This document shows positions 16,144 through 25,194 of a DNA stretch of 64,000 nt, piece after piece. The stretch's first letter is position 1; each line of letters opens with the position of its first letter. A program made the position numbers and the translations under genes. This DNA is from Lachnoanaerobaculum orale. Its GTDB lineage: Bacteria; Bacillota; Clostridia; Lachnospirales; Lachnospiraceae. Below the pieces are notes generated by a model, which was not told the DNA's origin, made no database searches, and worked only from the letters and a program-made list of their open reading frames with translations. The stretch lies in assembly GCF_003862485.1 (NCBI RefSeq), contig NZ_RRCM01000002.1, positions 32,264-96,263 on the forward strand, in the 5' to 3' direction.

Positions 16144-16269
16144 AAACCTCCTTTATAAATAAAATCTTTTTTGAATTAGAAAATATAAGAAATATGTATC
16201 TAAAATTATTAGATATGATGAACTGCATCCATAATTATTATAATAAATACTTTTAATTAAATCAATATA

Positions 16270-16298
16270 CTTGACAGAAATATAATATATTTGTAAAT
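16270..16298 (+). promoter_or_regulatory. Promoter-like sequence with no matching gene
   Basis: TTGACA (16270-16275), a 17-base spacer and TAAATT (16293-16298) point to the right, but no plus-strand gene follows before the convergent antitoxin gene. It could drive a short or antisense RNA, or be chance in AT-rich DNA. Confidence 0.25.
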
Positions 16299-16344
16299 TC
16301 TTTTAAACTCATTGACTAATTACGTTTTTATAAATTTTTTCAAC

Positions 16345-16367
16345 AAAAAAGCCCTGGTATCCCTGGG
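16345..16367 (-). terminator. Terminator after the lone antitoxin gene
   Basis: On the minus strand CCCAGG and CCAGGG pair (one mismatch) around GATA and are followed by CTTTTTT, nine bases past the stop codon. Confidence 0.6.
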
Positions 16368-16375
16368 ACCGAAAA

Positions 16376-16639
16376 TCAAAGTAACGCACTCATCAAATCT
16401 TTTACACTATCGAAAGGGCCGTATAAGTCTTCATTATTTTTAGCAGACTCCACAGCTTTATATGTGGTTTCATTCGGCTCATCTATTTTCACCTCAAACG
16501 GTAGACCATGACATCTAAGAGCCTGTCTGTAAAAAATGCCCGTTGCAGTACTTAAATCCAATCCCAACTCCTTAAACAGTTCCGATGCTTGCGCTTTCAA
16601 CTCACTGTCCATCCTTAATGTAAGATTTTCCTTTGTCAT
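16376..16639 (-). CDS. RelB/DinJ-family antitoxin, apparently without a toxin
   Basis: 87 residues beginning MTKENLTLRMDSELKAQA, then ELGLDLSTATGIFYRQAL and GLPFEV, the ribbon-helix-helix pattern of RelB/DinJ antitoxins. AGGAGG before the ATG at 16639 decides the start. A terminator follows within ten bases of the stop and no RelE/YafQ-like gene lies on either side. It may be a solitary regulator, an antidote against a toxin elsewhere, or what is left of a lost module. Confidence 0.8.
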   Translation of the reverse strand: MTKENLTLRMDSELKAQASELFKELGLDLSTATGIFYRQALRCHGLPFEVKIDEPNETTYKAVESAKNNEDLYGPFDSVKDLMSALL

Positions 16640-16780
16640 TTCCACACCTCCTATCTGACATAAGTATAGCAAAAGATATGTATATTACAAGTACCATGAA
16701 AGTTTCGACATTTTAAATTTCGATTCTTATTTCATTTTTCATAATAACATAATAAGACCTGAATTATCTTATATTTAATA

Positions 16781-16809
16781 TTGTTTTTTCTCTATACACA
16801 ATATATACT
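16781..16809 (+). promoter_or_regulatory. Promoter of the GNAT toxin module
   Basis: TTGTTT (16781-16786), a 17-base spacer and TATACT (16804-16809) lie about 35 bases ahead of the small partner gene. Confidence 0.5.
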
Positions 16810-16844
16810 TAATATAAATAAATTTACATTTAAGGAGGTTTTAT

Positions 16845-17027
16845 ATGGCTACTTCAAGTATTACTCATAATTTTGTTATTTCTAATCCCAAAAGTATAGA
16901 GCGCTTTGTTGCAGCTTTAGACGAAGCAGAACGTGATCGTACTCCAAAGCAAGTACTCCCCGGACGCCAGCTAACTAATCCTCAAGAAATCTTATCACTG
17001 ATGGCAAAGAGGAACAAGCATGCCTGA
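16845..17027 (+). CDS. Small partner (probable antitoxin) of the GNAT protein
   Basis: 60 residues. ISNPKSIERFVAALDEAERD is a helical segment seen in small antitoxin-like proteins that precede GNAT toxins; the C-terminal half (LTNPQEILSLMAKRNKHA) would be the toxin-binding tail. AAGGAGG precedes the ATG. Its end overlaps the GNAT gene by eight bases, so the two are translated together with this gene first, the usual antitoxin-toxin order. The role is inferred from size and arrangement. Confidence 0.6.
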   Translation: MATSSITHNFVISNPKSIERFVAALDEAERDRTPKQVLPGRQLTNPQEILSLMAKRNKHA

Positions 17028-17628
17028 TAATTATTTTACTGTAAATATGCGCGCATATTTGGATAAAAATGTACAGACATATATTGGAGAAGAAAGCCTT
17101 AATGAAATACTCTCTGACTTTTCTTGTCCAAAAAATTATGATGTAGAACACTTTTTATTACATAACGCAATTGAATTTACTAAAAAAGATCAATCCGTTA
17201 CTTATCTTGTTTTTGAGGCTGATACTGCTCTACTTGTCGGATATTTCTCACTAACCATAAAACCCATATCTATAAGTAGTTTAAATATCAGTAAAACTAT
17301 GGCAAAAAAACTCTCTCGTGTAAGTATACTTGACAAAGAAAACGGATCGTATACAACTGCAGCATATCTAATCGCACAAATTGGAAAAAACTACTCGATA
17401 CCAAGAGAAAGACAAATTTCGGGTAATCTGCTTTTAGGATTTGCTTTGGAAACTATAAGTAATCTGAAATATTCTATTGGCGGTGTCATGGAGTTTCTTG
17501 AATGTGCAGACAGCAAATTCCTATTGGATTTTTATGAAAGAAACCATTTCAAACGATTTGATACGAGAATAACAAATTCACAGTATAATGAACCACATGT
17601 ATTACATCAACTTTTAAAATTTATTTGA
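17020..17628 (+). CDS. GNAT-family acetyltransferase, probable toxin
   Basis: 202 residues. The N-terminal part has the strand pattern YLVFEADTALLVGYFSLTIKP; the core has TAAYLIAQIGKNYSIPRERQISG followed by LLLGFALETI, matching the acetyl-CoA-binding stretch of GNAT enzymes. FLLDFYERNHFKRF near 175 is the conserved end motif. Enzymes of this shape paired with a small overlapping gene are often toxins that acetylate charged tRNA (AtaT/TacT type). A housekeeping acetyltransferase role cannot be excluded. A bidirectional terminator overlaps the stop codon. Confidence 0.72.
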   Translation: MPDNYFTVNMRAYLDKNVQTYIGEESLNEILSDFSCPKNYDVEHFLLHNAIEFTKKDQSVTYLVFEADTALLVGYFSLTIKPISISSLNISKTMAKKLSRVSILDKENGSYTTAAYLIAQIGKNYSIPRERQISGNLLLGFALETISNLKYSIGGVMEFLECADSKFLLDFYERNHFKRFDTRITNSQYNEPHVLHQLLKFI

Positions 17629-17660
17629 ATCAAGGCCATATTTTTATGACCTTGATTCTT
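17627..17660. terminator. Bidirectional terminator between GNAT and glycan operons
   Basis: GAATCAAGG (17627-17635) pairs with CCTTGATTC (17650-17658), with T-rich sequence beyond on the plus side and AT-rich sequence on the other. It separates the convergent GNAT gene and the end of the glycan operon. Confidence 0.75.
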
Positions 17661-17663
17661 TTC

Positions 17664-18011
17664 TTATTTTATTCTCTCCCTATCCTCCTTCTCCTTCAGC
17701 GCCATCTCCTGGGCCAGATTCACCACCTTGTTCTCAAGGAGCGACATCTGTATGCTCATAAAGAAAAGCTTGATAAGGAGCATGCCTATTATTATCAGAT
17801 AGACTATATTTGCAGGGGATTTGGCACCTACGAGGTCGGAGATAAAGTAGATGATCCCCGGGAACACCGCAAATACTATCAGTATGATGGCAAAGACCAC
17901 CCAGAACAGTCCGTCTTCTATTCTTATTTTTGATTTCCTTATCTTTCTAACAATGATAAAAAATGACATTATAGATATCAAGATAAGTCCTATTCTTAGT
18001 ATAGCTGTCAT
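17664..18011 (-). CDS. DUF2304 membrane protein
   Basis: 115 residues with three hydrophobic segments (starting LRIGLILISIMSFFIIV; GLFWVVFAIILIVFAVFPG; IVYLIIIGMLLIKLFFM) and a charged cytoplasmic tail. DUF2304 proteins are nearly always found next to a dolichol-phosphate-mannose-synthase-like glycosyltransferase, as here, where it overlaps the upstream glycosyltransferase by four bases. It probably helps anchor that enzyme or handle its lipid-linked sugar. It is the last gene of the long minus-strand glycan operon. Confidence 0.78.
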   Translation of the reverse strand: MTAILRIGLILISIMSFFIIVRKIRKSKIRIEDGLFWVVFAIILIVFAVFPGIIYFISDLVGAKSPANIVYLIIIGMLLIKLFFMSIQMSLLENKVVNLAQEMALKEKEDRERIK

Positions 18012-18700
18012 ATTTTTTTCTTCTCTCTAAAACTTTGAATAATGATGATGGATGTCAGCATCCTGAACATATACTTCATAGCATTGATAGGTGTAAGGTA
18101 GCTTATACCTGCCACTCTTTCATCCATCTCGCCCTGTATCTCACAGACTTTCATGCCCTGCTTTATAAGATAGGATACTGTATCCGGCTCAGGCGCATAG
18201 TTAAGTCTGAGTGCAAACTCGGCAATCAGCTTTTCATTGTACATTCGCATACCTGAAGTAGGGTCATGTATTGTCACACCGGTACTTAAGTTTATTGCAA
18301 GGCTGATAAGTCTTGAGCCGAGCATCCTCATTGAGAACGGCTTTTTCTTGGTTACAAACCTTGACACTATGACTATATCACATTCCTCACACTTTTTTCT
18401 CATTGTAGGAATATATTCAGGTCTGTGCTGTCCGTCACCGTCAAACTGCACCGCGTACTTGTAGCCGTGCTTGTAGGCGTACTTCATTCCGGTCTGAAAA
18501 GCACCTGCAAGTCCCAGATTTACAGGTAAGTCAATAATATTAAATCCTCTTTCTCTGCAGATCTTTGATGTAGCGTCAATAGAGCCGTCATTTACAATCA
18601 CATAGTCCACATCATTTAATGTGTTTGTCAGTCGCTCTATTACATTTGCAATATTCTTTTCCTCATTAAATGCCGGTATTATTACCAATGTATCAGACAT
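18008..18700 (-). CDS. GT2 glycosyltransferase, polyprenyl-phosphate sugar synthase type
   Basis: About 230 residues. IPAFNEEKNIANVIERL, VIVNDGSIDATS and QFDGDGQHRPEYIP are the nucleotide-sugar and metal-binding motifs of the GT2 group that includes dolichol-phosphate mannose synthase. It likely moves a sugar from a nucleotide donor to undecaprenyl phosphate at the membrane. A GGAG site selects the ATG at 18700 over a TTG at 18712. The pairing with a DUF2304 gene supports the assignment. Sugar specificity is not readable. Confidence 0.82.
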   Translation of the reverse strand: MSDTLVIIPAFNEEKNIANVIERLTNTLNDVDYVIVNDGSIDATSKICRERGFNIIDLPVNLGLAGAFQTGMKYAYKHGYKYAVQFDGDGQHRPEYIPTMRKKCEECDIVIVSRFVTKKKPFSMRMLGSRLISLAINLSTGVTIHDPTSGMRMYNEKLIAEFALRLNYAPEPDTVSYLIKQGMKVCEIQGEMDERVAGISYLTPINAMKYMFRMLTSIIIIQSFREKKKI

Positions 18701-18702
18701 AT

Positions 18703-19638
18703 CTATCTCCAAAAACCTTTATTCATGCTGAAAGCTCTCACCACACTCTTCGGTAACATCTTAAAATTCTTACCCGCCAGAAATCCTGCATACTTGCAAC
18801 CGCTGATATATACAAGCTTCACAACACTGATATATGAATGAGTGGATAAAAGATGCCTTACTGTCTTTAACACCATTTTTTTGCCCTCACTCTCACTTTT
18901 TATATTCTTAAATATATGAGGATTGCTTGCCTGTGAAACTCCGATATCAAAATTTCTTTTAAACTGCGCTACTCCGCTGTAATTGTGAGAATGTATCACC
19001 TTTGCCCATGCCTCATATTTTATAAAATATCCATGTTCAATAAGCTTGTATGCATAAAGCATATCCTCATTTAAAATCTCTCCTGTATCAAAGCTTCCAA
19101 GTGCATCGAATGTCTCTCTTTCATAGGCTGCGCATACATTTGAAGCAAAGTAAGTCTTTATTCCGAGAGTCTGCCTCTCATTAAAAGACTTTATCATTGA
19201 CTCGACAGGATAATTAAACTCCCTTGTAAACTTTTCAATCTTATTTGCCTTCTTGTCAGGTACCTGTCTGGCATAAGTCATCTTGATAGACTTATCCATT
19301 CCTCGAAGCAGATATTTTACAGTTTCCTTGTCAAAGCAAACCGCATCTTGAGTCATACATATAAAATACTTTGCATCAGATTTTGATACTCCGAGATTTC
19401 TTGTAGCACCGTGGTCAAATTCATTTTTTTCAATATGCTCAATATAAAGACTTACTTCGCTGCCTTCAAATATACCTTTGATACCCTCTTCAATACCCGA
19501 CTTGTCCCAAATACTTTTGTCCGTATTTATAATAATAATCTTGCCGGGTTTTACACTTTGAGCCAAAAGCCTCTTTATTGATGTCAAAAATCTGTTGTCA
19601 GGCTTATATGTAGGTATTATTACATCTACTAAATTCAT
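18703..19638 (-). CDS. GT2 glycosyltransferase, rhamnosyltransferase-like
   Basis: 311 residues. VDVIIPTYKPDNRFLTSI opens the GT-A fold. FDHGATRNLGVSKSDAKYFICMTQDA, where TQDA replaces the usual DxD, is the hallmark of rhamnosyltransferase-type GT2 enzymes. FASNVCAAYERETFDALGSF and NEDMLYAYKL follow in the acceptor region. It very likely uses dTDP-rhamnose made by the rfb genes at the head of this operon. The stop lies two bases before the next start; its own start overlaps the flippase stop. Confidence 0.8.
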   Translation of the reverse strand: MNLVDVIIPTYKPDNRFLTSIKRLLAQSVKPGKIIIINTDKSIWDKSGIEEGIKGIFEGSEVSLYIEHIEKNEFDHGATRNLGVSKSDAKYFICMTQDAVCFDKETVKYLLRGMDKSIKMTYARQVPDKKANKIEKFTREFNYPVESMIKSFNERQTLGIKTYFASNVCAAYERETFDALGSFDTGEILNEDMLYAYKLIEHGYFIKYEAWAKVIHSHNYSGVAQFKRNFDIGVSQASNPHIFKNIKSESEGKKMVLKTVRHLLSTHSYISVVKLVYISGCKYAGFLAGKNFKMLPKSVVRAFSMNKGFWR

Positions 19639-20867
19639 TTTTTAACCTTTCTGAGTCCGAAAATCACCGCTATAAGGAAAAATACGGTCAATACCGACAT
19701 GGTAATCATATATGCAAGTGCGGCTCCGTTCATAGCAAAGTATTTTACCATAAAATCGCTGAAAAAATATGCAAAAACCGCACCGACCACATATATAAAG
19801 AATATAACTCCGGTCATCTCAAAGATAACCAGACAATAGTATCCTAAGTTTACTATTGCATAAAGTCCTCCGCCAAGTATCACCAAAACCAATGCCGGTC
19901 TGTAAGGCTCTATTGCACTTCCCACATCACCAAGCACAAGCTTAAGTGCAGGTATTCCTAGTATATAAGCTGCAAGCATTCCAAATAACGTTGCCGCAAA
20001 TATAAATACCGCAATCTTTGATATGGTCGAAACAAAATTTTTTCTGTTACCTGTCTTATACAGTAATGAAAGTTTTGTAAGTATCGGCCTTATTATAAAT
20101 CCTGCCATCAGATTTATTATGGAAGTCGGTATAAATATTATACTGAAGTAACCGTTTAACTCCTCTCCAAGCCTGTAATTTACAGCATACTTTGCGGCCG
20201 CAAATATATAAAGGTCTATAAAGGCTCCCAAAAACAGCCACTTGCTCTTATTTAATAAAGAGAGATATGATGATTTTTTTACACTCTTATCTATATTCAA
20301 TCTGCCAAGCGGTATAATATCAAAGACCAACGCCGCAAACGCTATACTTGGCAGCAGAGCCAAAGAGCTGAGCCTTAAATCACCTGTAATTCCAAGGATT
20401 CCCAAAAATATGCATACACAGAATAATGTTCTGAAAAGCGTTGCCTTTCCGGTCATATCAAGCCTGTCCTGTCTTTGCATTTCAGACTCAAATATATCAC
20501 AAAATCCGTCCAAAATCTTATACAGCGACAATATCATATATACTTCAAAGACATAGCTGTCTTTAGTCACAAACACTATGTATACAAACCCTGCCAAAAC
20601 TGCCAAAAGTGAAGTCATCGCACGGAATCTTAAATAATCACAGAATGTATATTCATTTGAAATATCCGTAACCTGTATGGGTCTCATTCCAAAGTATGAA
20701 ACTATATAAAGCTGCTGGCCTAATGTGGAAAATCCGAAGAAAAATACTCCGCCTGCATACGCTCCCGCAAGCCTTGTGACAGCCACCCCAAGCAGCATAC
20801 TTGTAACGGCATATACAAGACTGCCAAGCATATTCCAAAAATATGCACTTCTTTCTTTACTGTCCAT
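19635..20867 (-). CDS. Wzx-like polysaccharide flippase (first of two)
   Basis: 410 residues, almost wholly hydrophobic with about 12 predicted membrane helices, starting SAYFWNMLGSLVYAVTSMLLGVAV as in MOP-superfamily O-unit flippases. It would carry undecaprenyl-linked repeat units across the membrane. The start is supported only weakly (GGATATATT). A second, unrelated-looking flippase lies in the same operon at 21891-23318, so two different substrates may be exported or one protein may have another role. Confidence 0.8.
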   Translation of the reverse strand: MDSKERSAYFWNMLGSLVYAVTSMLLGVAVTRLAGAYAGGVFFFGFSTLGQQLYIVSYFGMRPIQVTDISNEYTFCDYLRFRAMTSLLAVLAGFVYIVFVTKDSYVFEVYMILSLYKILDGFCDIFESEMQRQDRLDMTGKATLFRTLFCVCIFLGILGITGDLRLSSLALLPSIAFAALVFDIIPLGRLNIDKSVKKSSYLSLLNKSKWLFLGAFIDLYIFAAAKYAVNYRLGEELNGYFSIIFIPTSIINLMAGFIIRPILTKLSLLYKTGNRKNFVSTISKIAVFIFAATLFGMLAAYILGIPALKLVLGDVGSAIEPYRPALVLVILGGGLYAIVNLGYYCLVIFEMTGVIFFIYVVGAVFAYFFSDFMVKYFAMNGAALAYMITMSVLTVFFLIAVIFGLRKVKK

Positions 20868-20880
20868 AATATATCCAAAT

Positions 20881-21888
20881 CTATTTTAATTCCACCATGG
20901 TTATTTCTTTTGCAAAGAGGCCGTATTTTTTGACACTTAAATCATTAAGCTCTTTGCCACTGCAAAGTCTTATAATCGCTTCCAGCTCGTTTACTCCTGC
21001 ATTGTGAGTAAAGGGATAGCCTCCGCCGAATCTTGCATTCATATCTATTATATAGGCTTTCCCGTCTGATAAGAGTATATCCATATCAAGATTTCCTATA
21101 TGAGAAAGGCTTTTTGCAATCTTCTTTCCTACAGCTTTAAGCTCGCTGTTTTCGGTGACCTCTGCAATATCGGTTTCACCCGATCTCATGGCATATTTTC
21201 TCTTTACAGTAACACTTAGATTCTCACCTTCAAGATCATTGAAAATATCCAGTCCGAACTCATCTCCTTTGATCTTTTCCTGTATAAGTATTGCCCTGTT
21301 CATATCGGCATTTGACTCAAATCTCAAATATGATTTTTGAATACTTCTCTTTGCCTTTTCATAGAGAACTTCAAGTTCCTTTTTATTCTCGGCTTCAAAA
21401 ATGCTTAATGAGCCCATTCCCCATCTGGGTTTTAAAATATAAGTTTTATTATCAAAATCAGCATATTCAAGTGCCTTATCAAGATCCAAATAAGTCTCAG
21501 GCACAGGCATATTTATCTTCTTAAGATACTCAAGCATTTCAAATTTATCATTACAAATATTTATGACATCCTCATTTGAAACAATGACCTTTACACCAAA
21601 AGCCTCAAATTCGGCTTTATTCTTTGCGAGTATCATAAGGTCGATGTCAAAGAGTGAAATCAAAATATCTATTTTTTCATTTTTGCATATTTCCAGTAGA
21701 AACGGAATATAATCTTCATCATATATAAGCGGTGACTCAAAAGCCTTATCGGCCACACTCATAGCGGTTGTATTCATATCCGAATTTGTCGCCACAATAT
21801 TTCCGCTTAATCCGAGGTCCTTGTATATGTCCCTTAAATAATCGATTATATATGCTCTTCTACCCACACTGGTTAAAAGTATATTCAT
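20881..21888 (-). CDS. ATP-grasp ligase, CarB-like
   Basis: 335 residues. It begins MNILLTSVGRRAYIIDYLR, the pre-ATP-grasp domain, then KPRWGMGSLSIFEAEN (near 155) as the ATP-binding loop, and ends with IDMNARFGGGYPFTHNAG, the metal-binding Asn/Arg motif of ATP-grasp enzymes. Proteins like this in surface-glycan clusters probably attach an amino acid or small acid to a sugar by an amide bond. It lies between two flippases with short gaps. The exact substrate is unknown. Confidence 0.78.
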   Translation of the reverse strand: MNILLTSVGRRAYIIDYLRDIYKDLGLSGNIVATNSDMNTTAMSVADKAFESPLIYDEDYIPFLLEICKNEKIDILISLFDIDLMILAKNKAEFEAFGVKVIVSNEDVINICNDKFEMLEYLKKINMPVPETYLDLDKALEYADFDNKTYILKPRWGMGSLSIFEAENKKELEVLYEKAKRSIQKSYLRFESNADMNRAILIQEKIKGDEFGLDIFNDLEGENLSVTVKRKYAMRSGETDIAEVTENSELKAVGKKIAKSLSHIGNLDMDILLSDGKAYIIDMNARFGGGYPFTHNAGVNELEAIIRLCSGKELNDLSVKKYGLFAKEITMVELK

Positions 21889-21890
21889 TA

Positions 21891-23318
21891 TTATCTCACC
21901 TTACTCACTATCATCTTAAAGTTCTCATTTTTCATAACTACAGCCAGTGCTATATAAATAATTACACCAAGCACTATCTGTATCAGAAGACTTAAAATAC
22001 CGATTCCTATATGCTTACCTGCAATGTAAATAATAATTCCCATAATTATAGCAGGGATAAAGTTATTTAAAGCATCCATACTCTGTTCTTTTAGGGTGTA
22101 ACCCAAGAGCTTTCCGTTCGGTGCCGCATTGATATATGCACAGATCAAATCTGAAAAGGCCTTAAGCCCTACAAACACAAATACATTATACCTTATTCCA
22201 ATCAGCAATATGGCAATTCCAAGAATCTTTTTTATAATTTCAAGCTTTAAAAATATATCACTTCTGCCCATAGCATTTAATGCCTCAAGGTTTGATACAT
22301 GAATCGGCCAAAATACATATGAAAAACACATCATCTGCAAAAACGGTATTGCAATCCTCCACTTCTCTCCAAGCAGTAAAAGTATAAGATTGTCACTGAC
22401 CGCCGCCAGTCCGCACATCATAGGTGCCACCACAAATGTGGAAAGTCTTACCGATGACATTAAAAGTGATTTTACATCTTCCTTACTTTCCTGTTTCTTT
22501 GACATGGCAGGAAGAAGTACGGACTGTATGGCTGATGAAAGATTGCTTACTACAAGCTTTGGAAATTGCTCACCTCTGTTGAATGAGCCGAGCATATCTT
22601 CACTGTATGCCTTACCTATAACAAGTCCGTGTATATTTGTAAAAATCGTATCTATCAGTGATGCCGCCAAGAGCTTTGAGCCATAGGCAAACATGGTTTT
22701 TAATCTCTCCAAGCTGAACTTAAGTCCCGGAAAGTATTTTATACCTATACCGAGTATTATAAGGAGTGCAAAATAATATACTATCTGCTGAAAAACCAAA
22801 GCCCAGACCTTTGCTCCCTCAAGTGCCATAATTACACTCACACTGCCTGAAATTACAGACGAAAGAAATGTTGCAATAAAAAGAGTTTTAAACTTCATGT
22901 TTCTGGCAACATATGAATTTTCTATTGATATAATACTTCCTGGCAGTATTATTATGCCCATAACTCTCAGTATGTCTATAAGCTCGGGATTTTTATATAT
23001 ACCTGCTATAACGGGTGAACCTACAAAAAGCAGTATATATATCGCCAGTGATAAGAGTACATTAAAAATCAGCACAGATGAAAAGTCCAAATCATCCGCA
23101 TGAAACTTTTGTATCAGTGCTGAAGCAAAGCCGTTTTGTACCAAAATATTGGCTATTGTTGTAAATATCAAAACTATTGCAACTATTCCATACTCTGACG
23201 GACTTAAAAGCCTTGCAAGGAGTACCGACACTATAAACTGAACTCCCTGCGAACCTCCGTTTTCAAGTATCTTCCAAAAAAGAGATGTGGAAATCTCACT
23301 TTTATTTTTCTTATTCAT
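21891..23318 (-). CDS. MOP-superfamily flippase, WzxC/TuaB-like (second of two)
   Basis: 475 residues, about 14 membrane helices. ENGGSQGVQFIVSVLLARLLSPSEYG near the N-terminus is the typical opening of the polysaccharide exporters related to WzxC and TuaB. The stop lies two bases before the ATP-grasp start, and its own start overlaps the stop of the glycosyltransferase upstream. It probably flips a lipid-linked glycan for the cell surface. It is of a different subgroup from the flippase at 19635-20867. Confidence 0.82.
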   Translation of the reverse strand: MNKKNKSEISTSLFWKILENGGSQGVQFIVSVLLARLLSPSEYGIVAIVLIFTTIANILVQNGFASALIQKFHADDLDFSSVLIFNVLLSLAIYILLFVGSPVIAGIYKNPELIDILRVMGIIILPGSIISIENSYVARNMKFKTLFIATFLSSVISGSVSVIMALEGAKVWALVFQQIVYYFALLIILGIGIKYFPGLKFSLERLKTMFAYGSKLLAASLIDTIFTNIHGLVIGKAYSEDMLGSFNRGEQFPKLVVSNLSSAIQSVLLPAMSKKQESKEDVKSLLMSSVRLSTFVVAPMMCGLAAVSDNLILLLLGEKWRIAIPFLQMMCFSYVFWPIHVSNLEALNAMGRSDIFLKLEIIKKILGIAILLIGIRYNVFVFVGLKAFSDLICAYINAAPNGKLLGYTLKEQSMDALNNFIPAIIMGIIIYIAGKHIGIGILSLLIQIVLGVIIYIALAVVMKNENFKMIVSKVR

Positions 23319-24298
23319 CAGATATTCAACATCTCTCCTATTGTAAGTATTTTTGAACTTTTAAAAAATGAATATTTCAAGATATCTCTTATCTTTGATA
23401 CTCTGTTTTTAGATTTCATATTTGCAAATGCATTTAAATATTTGCGTGCAAAATATGTATCGGCCGACCTGCTTTTTCCAAGTTCATCCTTATATAATCT
23501 TAAAAACTCTTCCACCTGTGCAAACATACAGTCATAGTTTTCTCTTATCCTTTGTTTGTTTCTCTTTTTTATATTGTGAAGTTCCAGAGGATTCTTTGCA
23601 CCAAGTTCATTGTTTTCATGTTGACGATATTTTACAAGGCATTCATTAAGAAAACCGACCTTACCGAATGTAAAGGCGATCAGTCCAAGCCACCAGTCAT
23701 GCATAAAAGAAACCTCAGGCCTTTTATATATATCAAGCAATGCTTTATTTATAATCACCGTATTTCCTGTAATATTGTTTTCAACGAGATATCTTGAAAA
23801 ACTTTTTTCGGTGCTTATTGTATAAAGGTATTTTGACTCCTTTTTTGCATACTTTATGGCTTCATTTATACCTGTAAGCTCACTCATTTTCTTGTTCTTT
23901 GAATTCAGGTTTTCATCCACTATCTCCAAATCCGAATGCACAAGTATCGGCGTTTCTTTGCCATATCTTCTTTCAAGCCTTTGTATGGCCTTCAAACTTT
24001 TTTCGAGCTTGTCACTTTCCCAAAAGTCATCCTGATCGCAGAGCGCAATATATTCGGCATCAGCCATATCAAGCAGATTGTAAAAGTTTTCCTTTGCACT
24101 GTGAGTATTGCTCTGAACAACCCTTATCTTCTCGCCCAATACACTCTCATAGCTTCTTAATATTTCAAAAGTACAATCGCTTGAATTATCGTCACTTGCA
24201 AGTATATTGTAGTCCTTAAAACTTTGACTTATTATACTTTCTATCTGCTCAGGCAAAAATCTTTCACCGTTATAGGTCGCAAGTAAAATTTCTATCAT
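23318..24298 (-). CDS. GT2 glycosyltransferase
   Basis: About 326 residues. IEILLATYNGERFLPEQIESI, LASDDNSSDCTFEIL and ALCDQDDFWESDKL (DQDD as the metal site) mark a GT2 enzyme of the kind often annotated as a rhamnosyl- or galactosyltransferase in capsule clusters. The ATG at 24298 is favoured by AGGA six bases upstream; an ATG two codons earlier (24304) is possible. It sits tightly between another GT2 gene and a flippase. Confidence 0.8.
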   Translation of the reverse strand: MIEILLATYNGERFLPEQIESIISQSFKDYNILASDDNSSDCTFEILRSYESVLGEKIRVVQSNTHSAKENFYNLLDMADAEYIALCDQDDFWESDKLEKSLKAIQRLERRYGKETPILVHSDLEIVDENLNSKNKKMSELTGINEAIKYAKKESKYLYTISTEKSFSRYLVENNITGNTVIINKALLDIYKRPEVSFMHDWWLGLIAFTFGKVGFLNECLVKYRQHENNELGAKNPLELHNIKKRNKQRIRENYDCMFAQVEEFLRLYKDELGKSRSADTYFARKYLNAFANMKSKNRVSKIRDILKYSFFKSSKILTIGEMLNI

Positions 24299-24306
24299 AC
24301 GCATTC

Positions 24307-25185
24307 CTAGAGTAATCCGAAAATAATCACTTCAAGCCTTACAAATGCAAAGAAAACTTTTGCAAATATCTGCTGAAGTAAATTTATCTTCAGATAATTT
24401 TTATAAAAATACATTGTGGACTCTTCTCTGATTTTCTGGCGTGAGTAGAGGCTTTTTAAACTTTTTTTGATGCTTGCCGAATGTATATGCTTATACTTAT
24501 ACCCTGTAATAACGGCAGTCTTTAAGCCTATACCTTCCATCTTTTTTGAAAGCAGATCCTCCTCACCGTATAAAAACATCTTTTCATCATAGCCTCTTAA
24601 CTTTATAAAGGCGTCAACTCTTACCATCAAAAGTGCACCAAGTACTGCACCTACTTTTCTTATCTTGGCATTATAAAAGTTTCTGTCATAATGAAGAGCC
24701 TTTGTAAAGATTCGCCTGCATATCGGACCGTTCTCCGCCAAGGAATGAAGAAAATCTCTCATCGGCCAACATGAAGCACCTTTAAGTACATTTTCTCTGC
24801 TGCCGTATACATCATTTGTTTCTACCAAAGGAGCACATATGCCGATATCCTCATTTTTTTCCATAGCAGACTTTAATACTTTAATCACTCTTTCTTCAAA
24901 GTCCGTATCGGGATTCGCTATAAGCGCAAGATCCATGCCGAGATCTTTTGCCACTCTTATACCTACATTATTGCCGGCACCGTAGCCTTTATTCTCATGA
25001 TTATCTACAAAATAAACCTTTTCATTTTTCTCACAAAAGCTTTTCAGTCTTACCTTGGAATCATCATTTGAGGCATTGTCCACCACTATAACCTTATCAA
25101 ATACGGCATAATCGGCTACACTGCCTAAGAGTTTTAATGTATTATCGGCATCATTATAATTCAACACTACTAAGGCTAATTTCAT
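24307..25185 (-). CDS. GT2 glycosyltransferase
   Basis: 292 residues. LALVVLNYNDADNTLKLL, VIVVDNASNDDS and GYGAGNNVGIRVAKDLG followed by LIANPDTDF give the GT2 donor site, and GEEDLLSKKMEGIG lies in the acceptor/catalytic region. A hydrophobic C-terminal stretch may tether it to the membrane. Enzymes with the GAGNN-NPD pattern commonly transfer rhamnose or related deoxysugars. It is part of the glycan operon with nine bases to the gene upstream. Confidence 0.8.
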   Translation of the reverse strand: MKLALVVLNYNDADNTLKLLGSVADYAVFDKVIVVDNASNDDSKVRLKSFCEKNEKVYFVDNHENKGYGAGNNVGIRVAKDLGMDLALIANPDTDFEERVIKVLKSAMEKNEDIGICAPLVETNDVYGSRENVLKGASCWPMRDFLHSLAENGPICRRIFTKALHYDRNFYNAKIRKVGAVLGALLMVRVDAFIKLRGYDEKMFLYGEEDLLSKKMEGIGLKTAVITGYKYKHIHSASIKKSLKSLYSRQKIREESTMYFYKNYLKINLLQQIFAKVFFAFVRLEVIIFGLL

Positions 25186-25194
25186 CTTCTCTCC

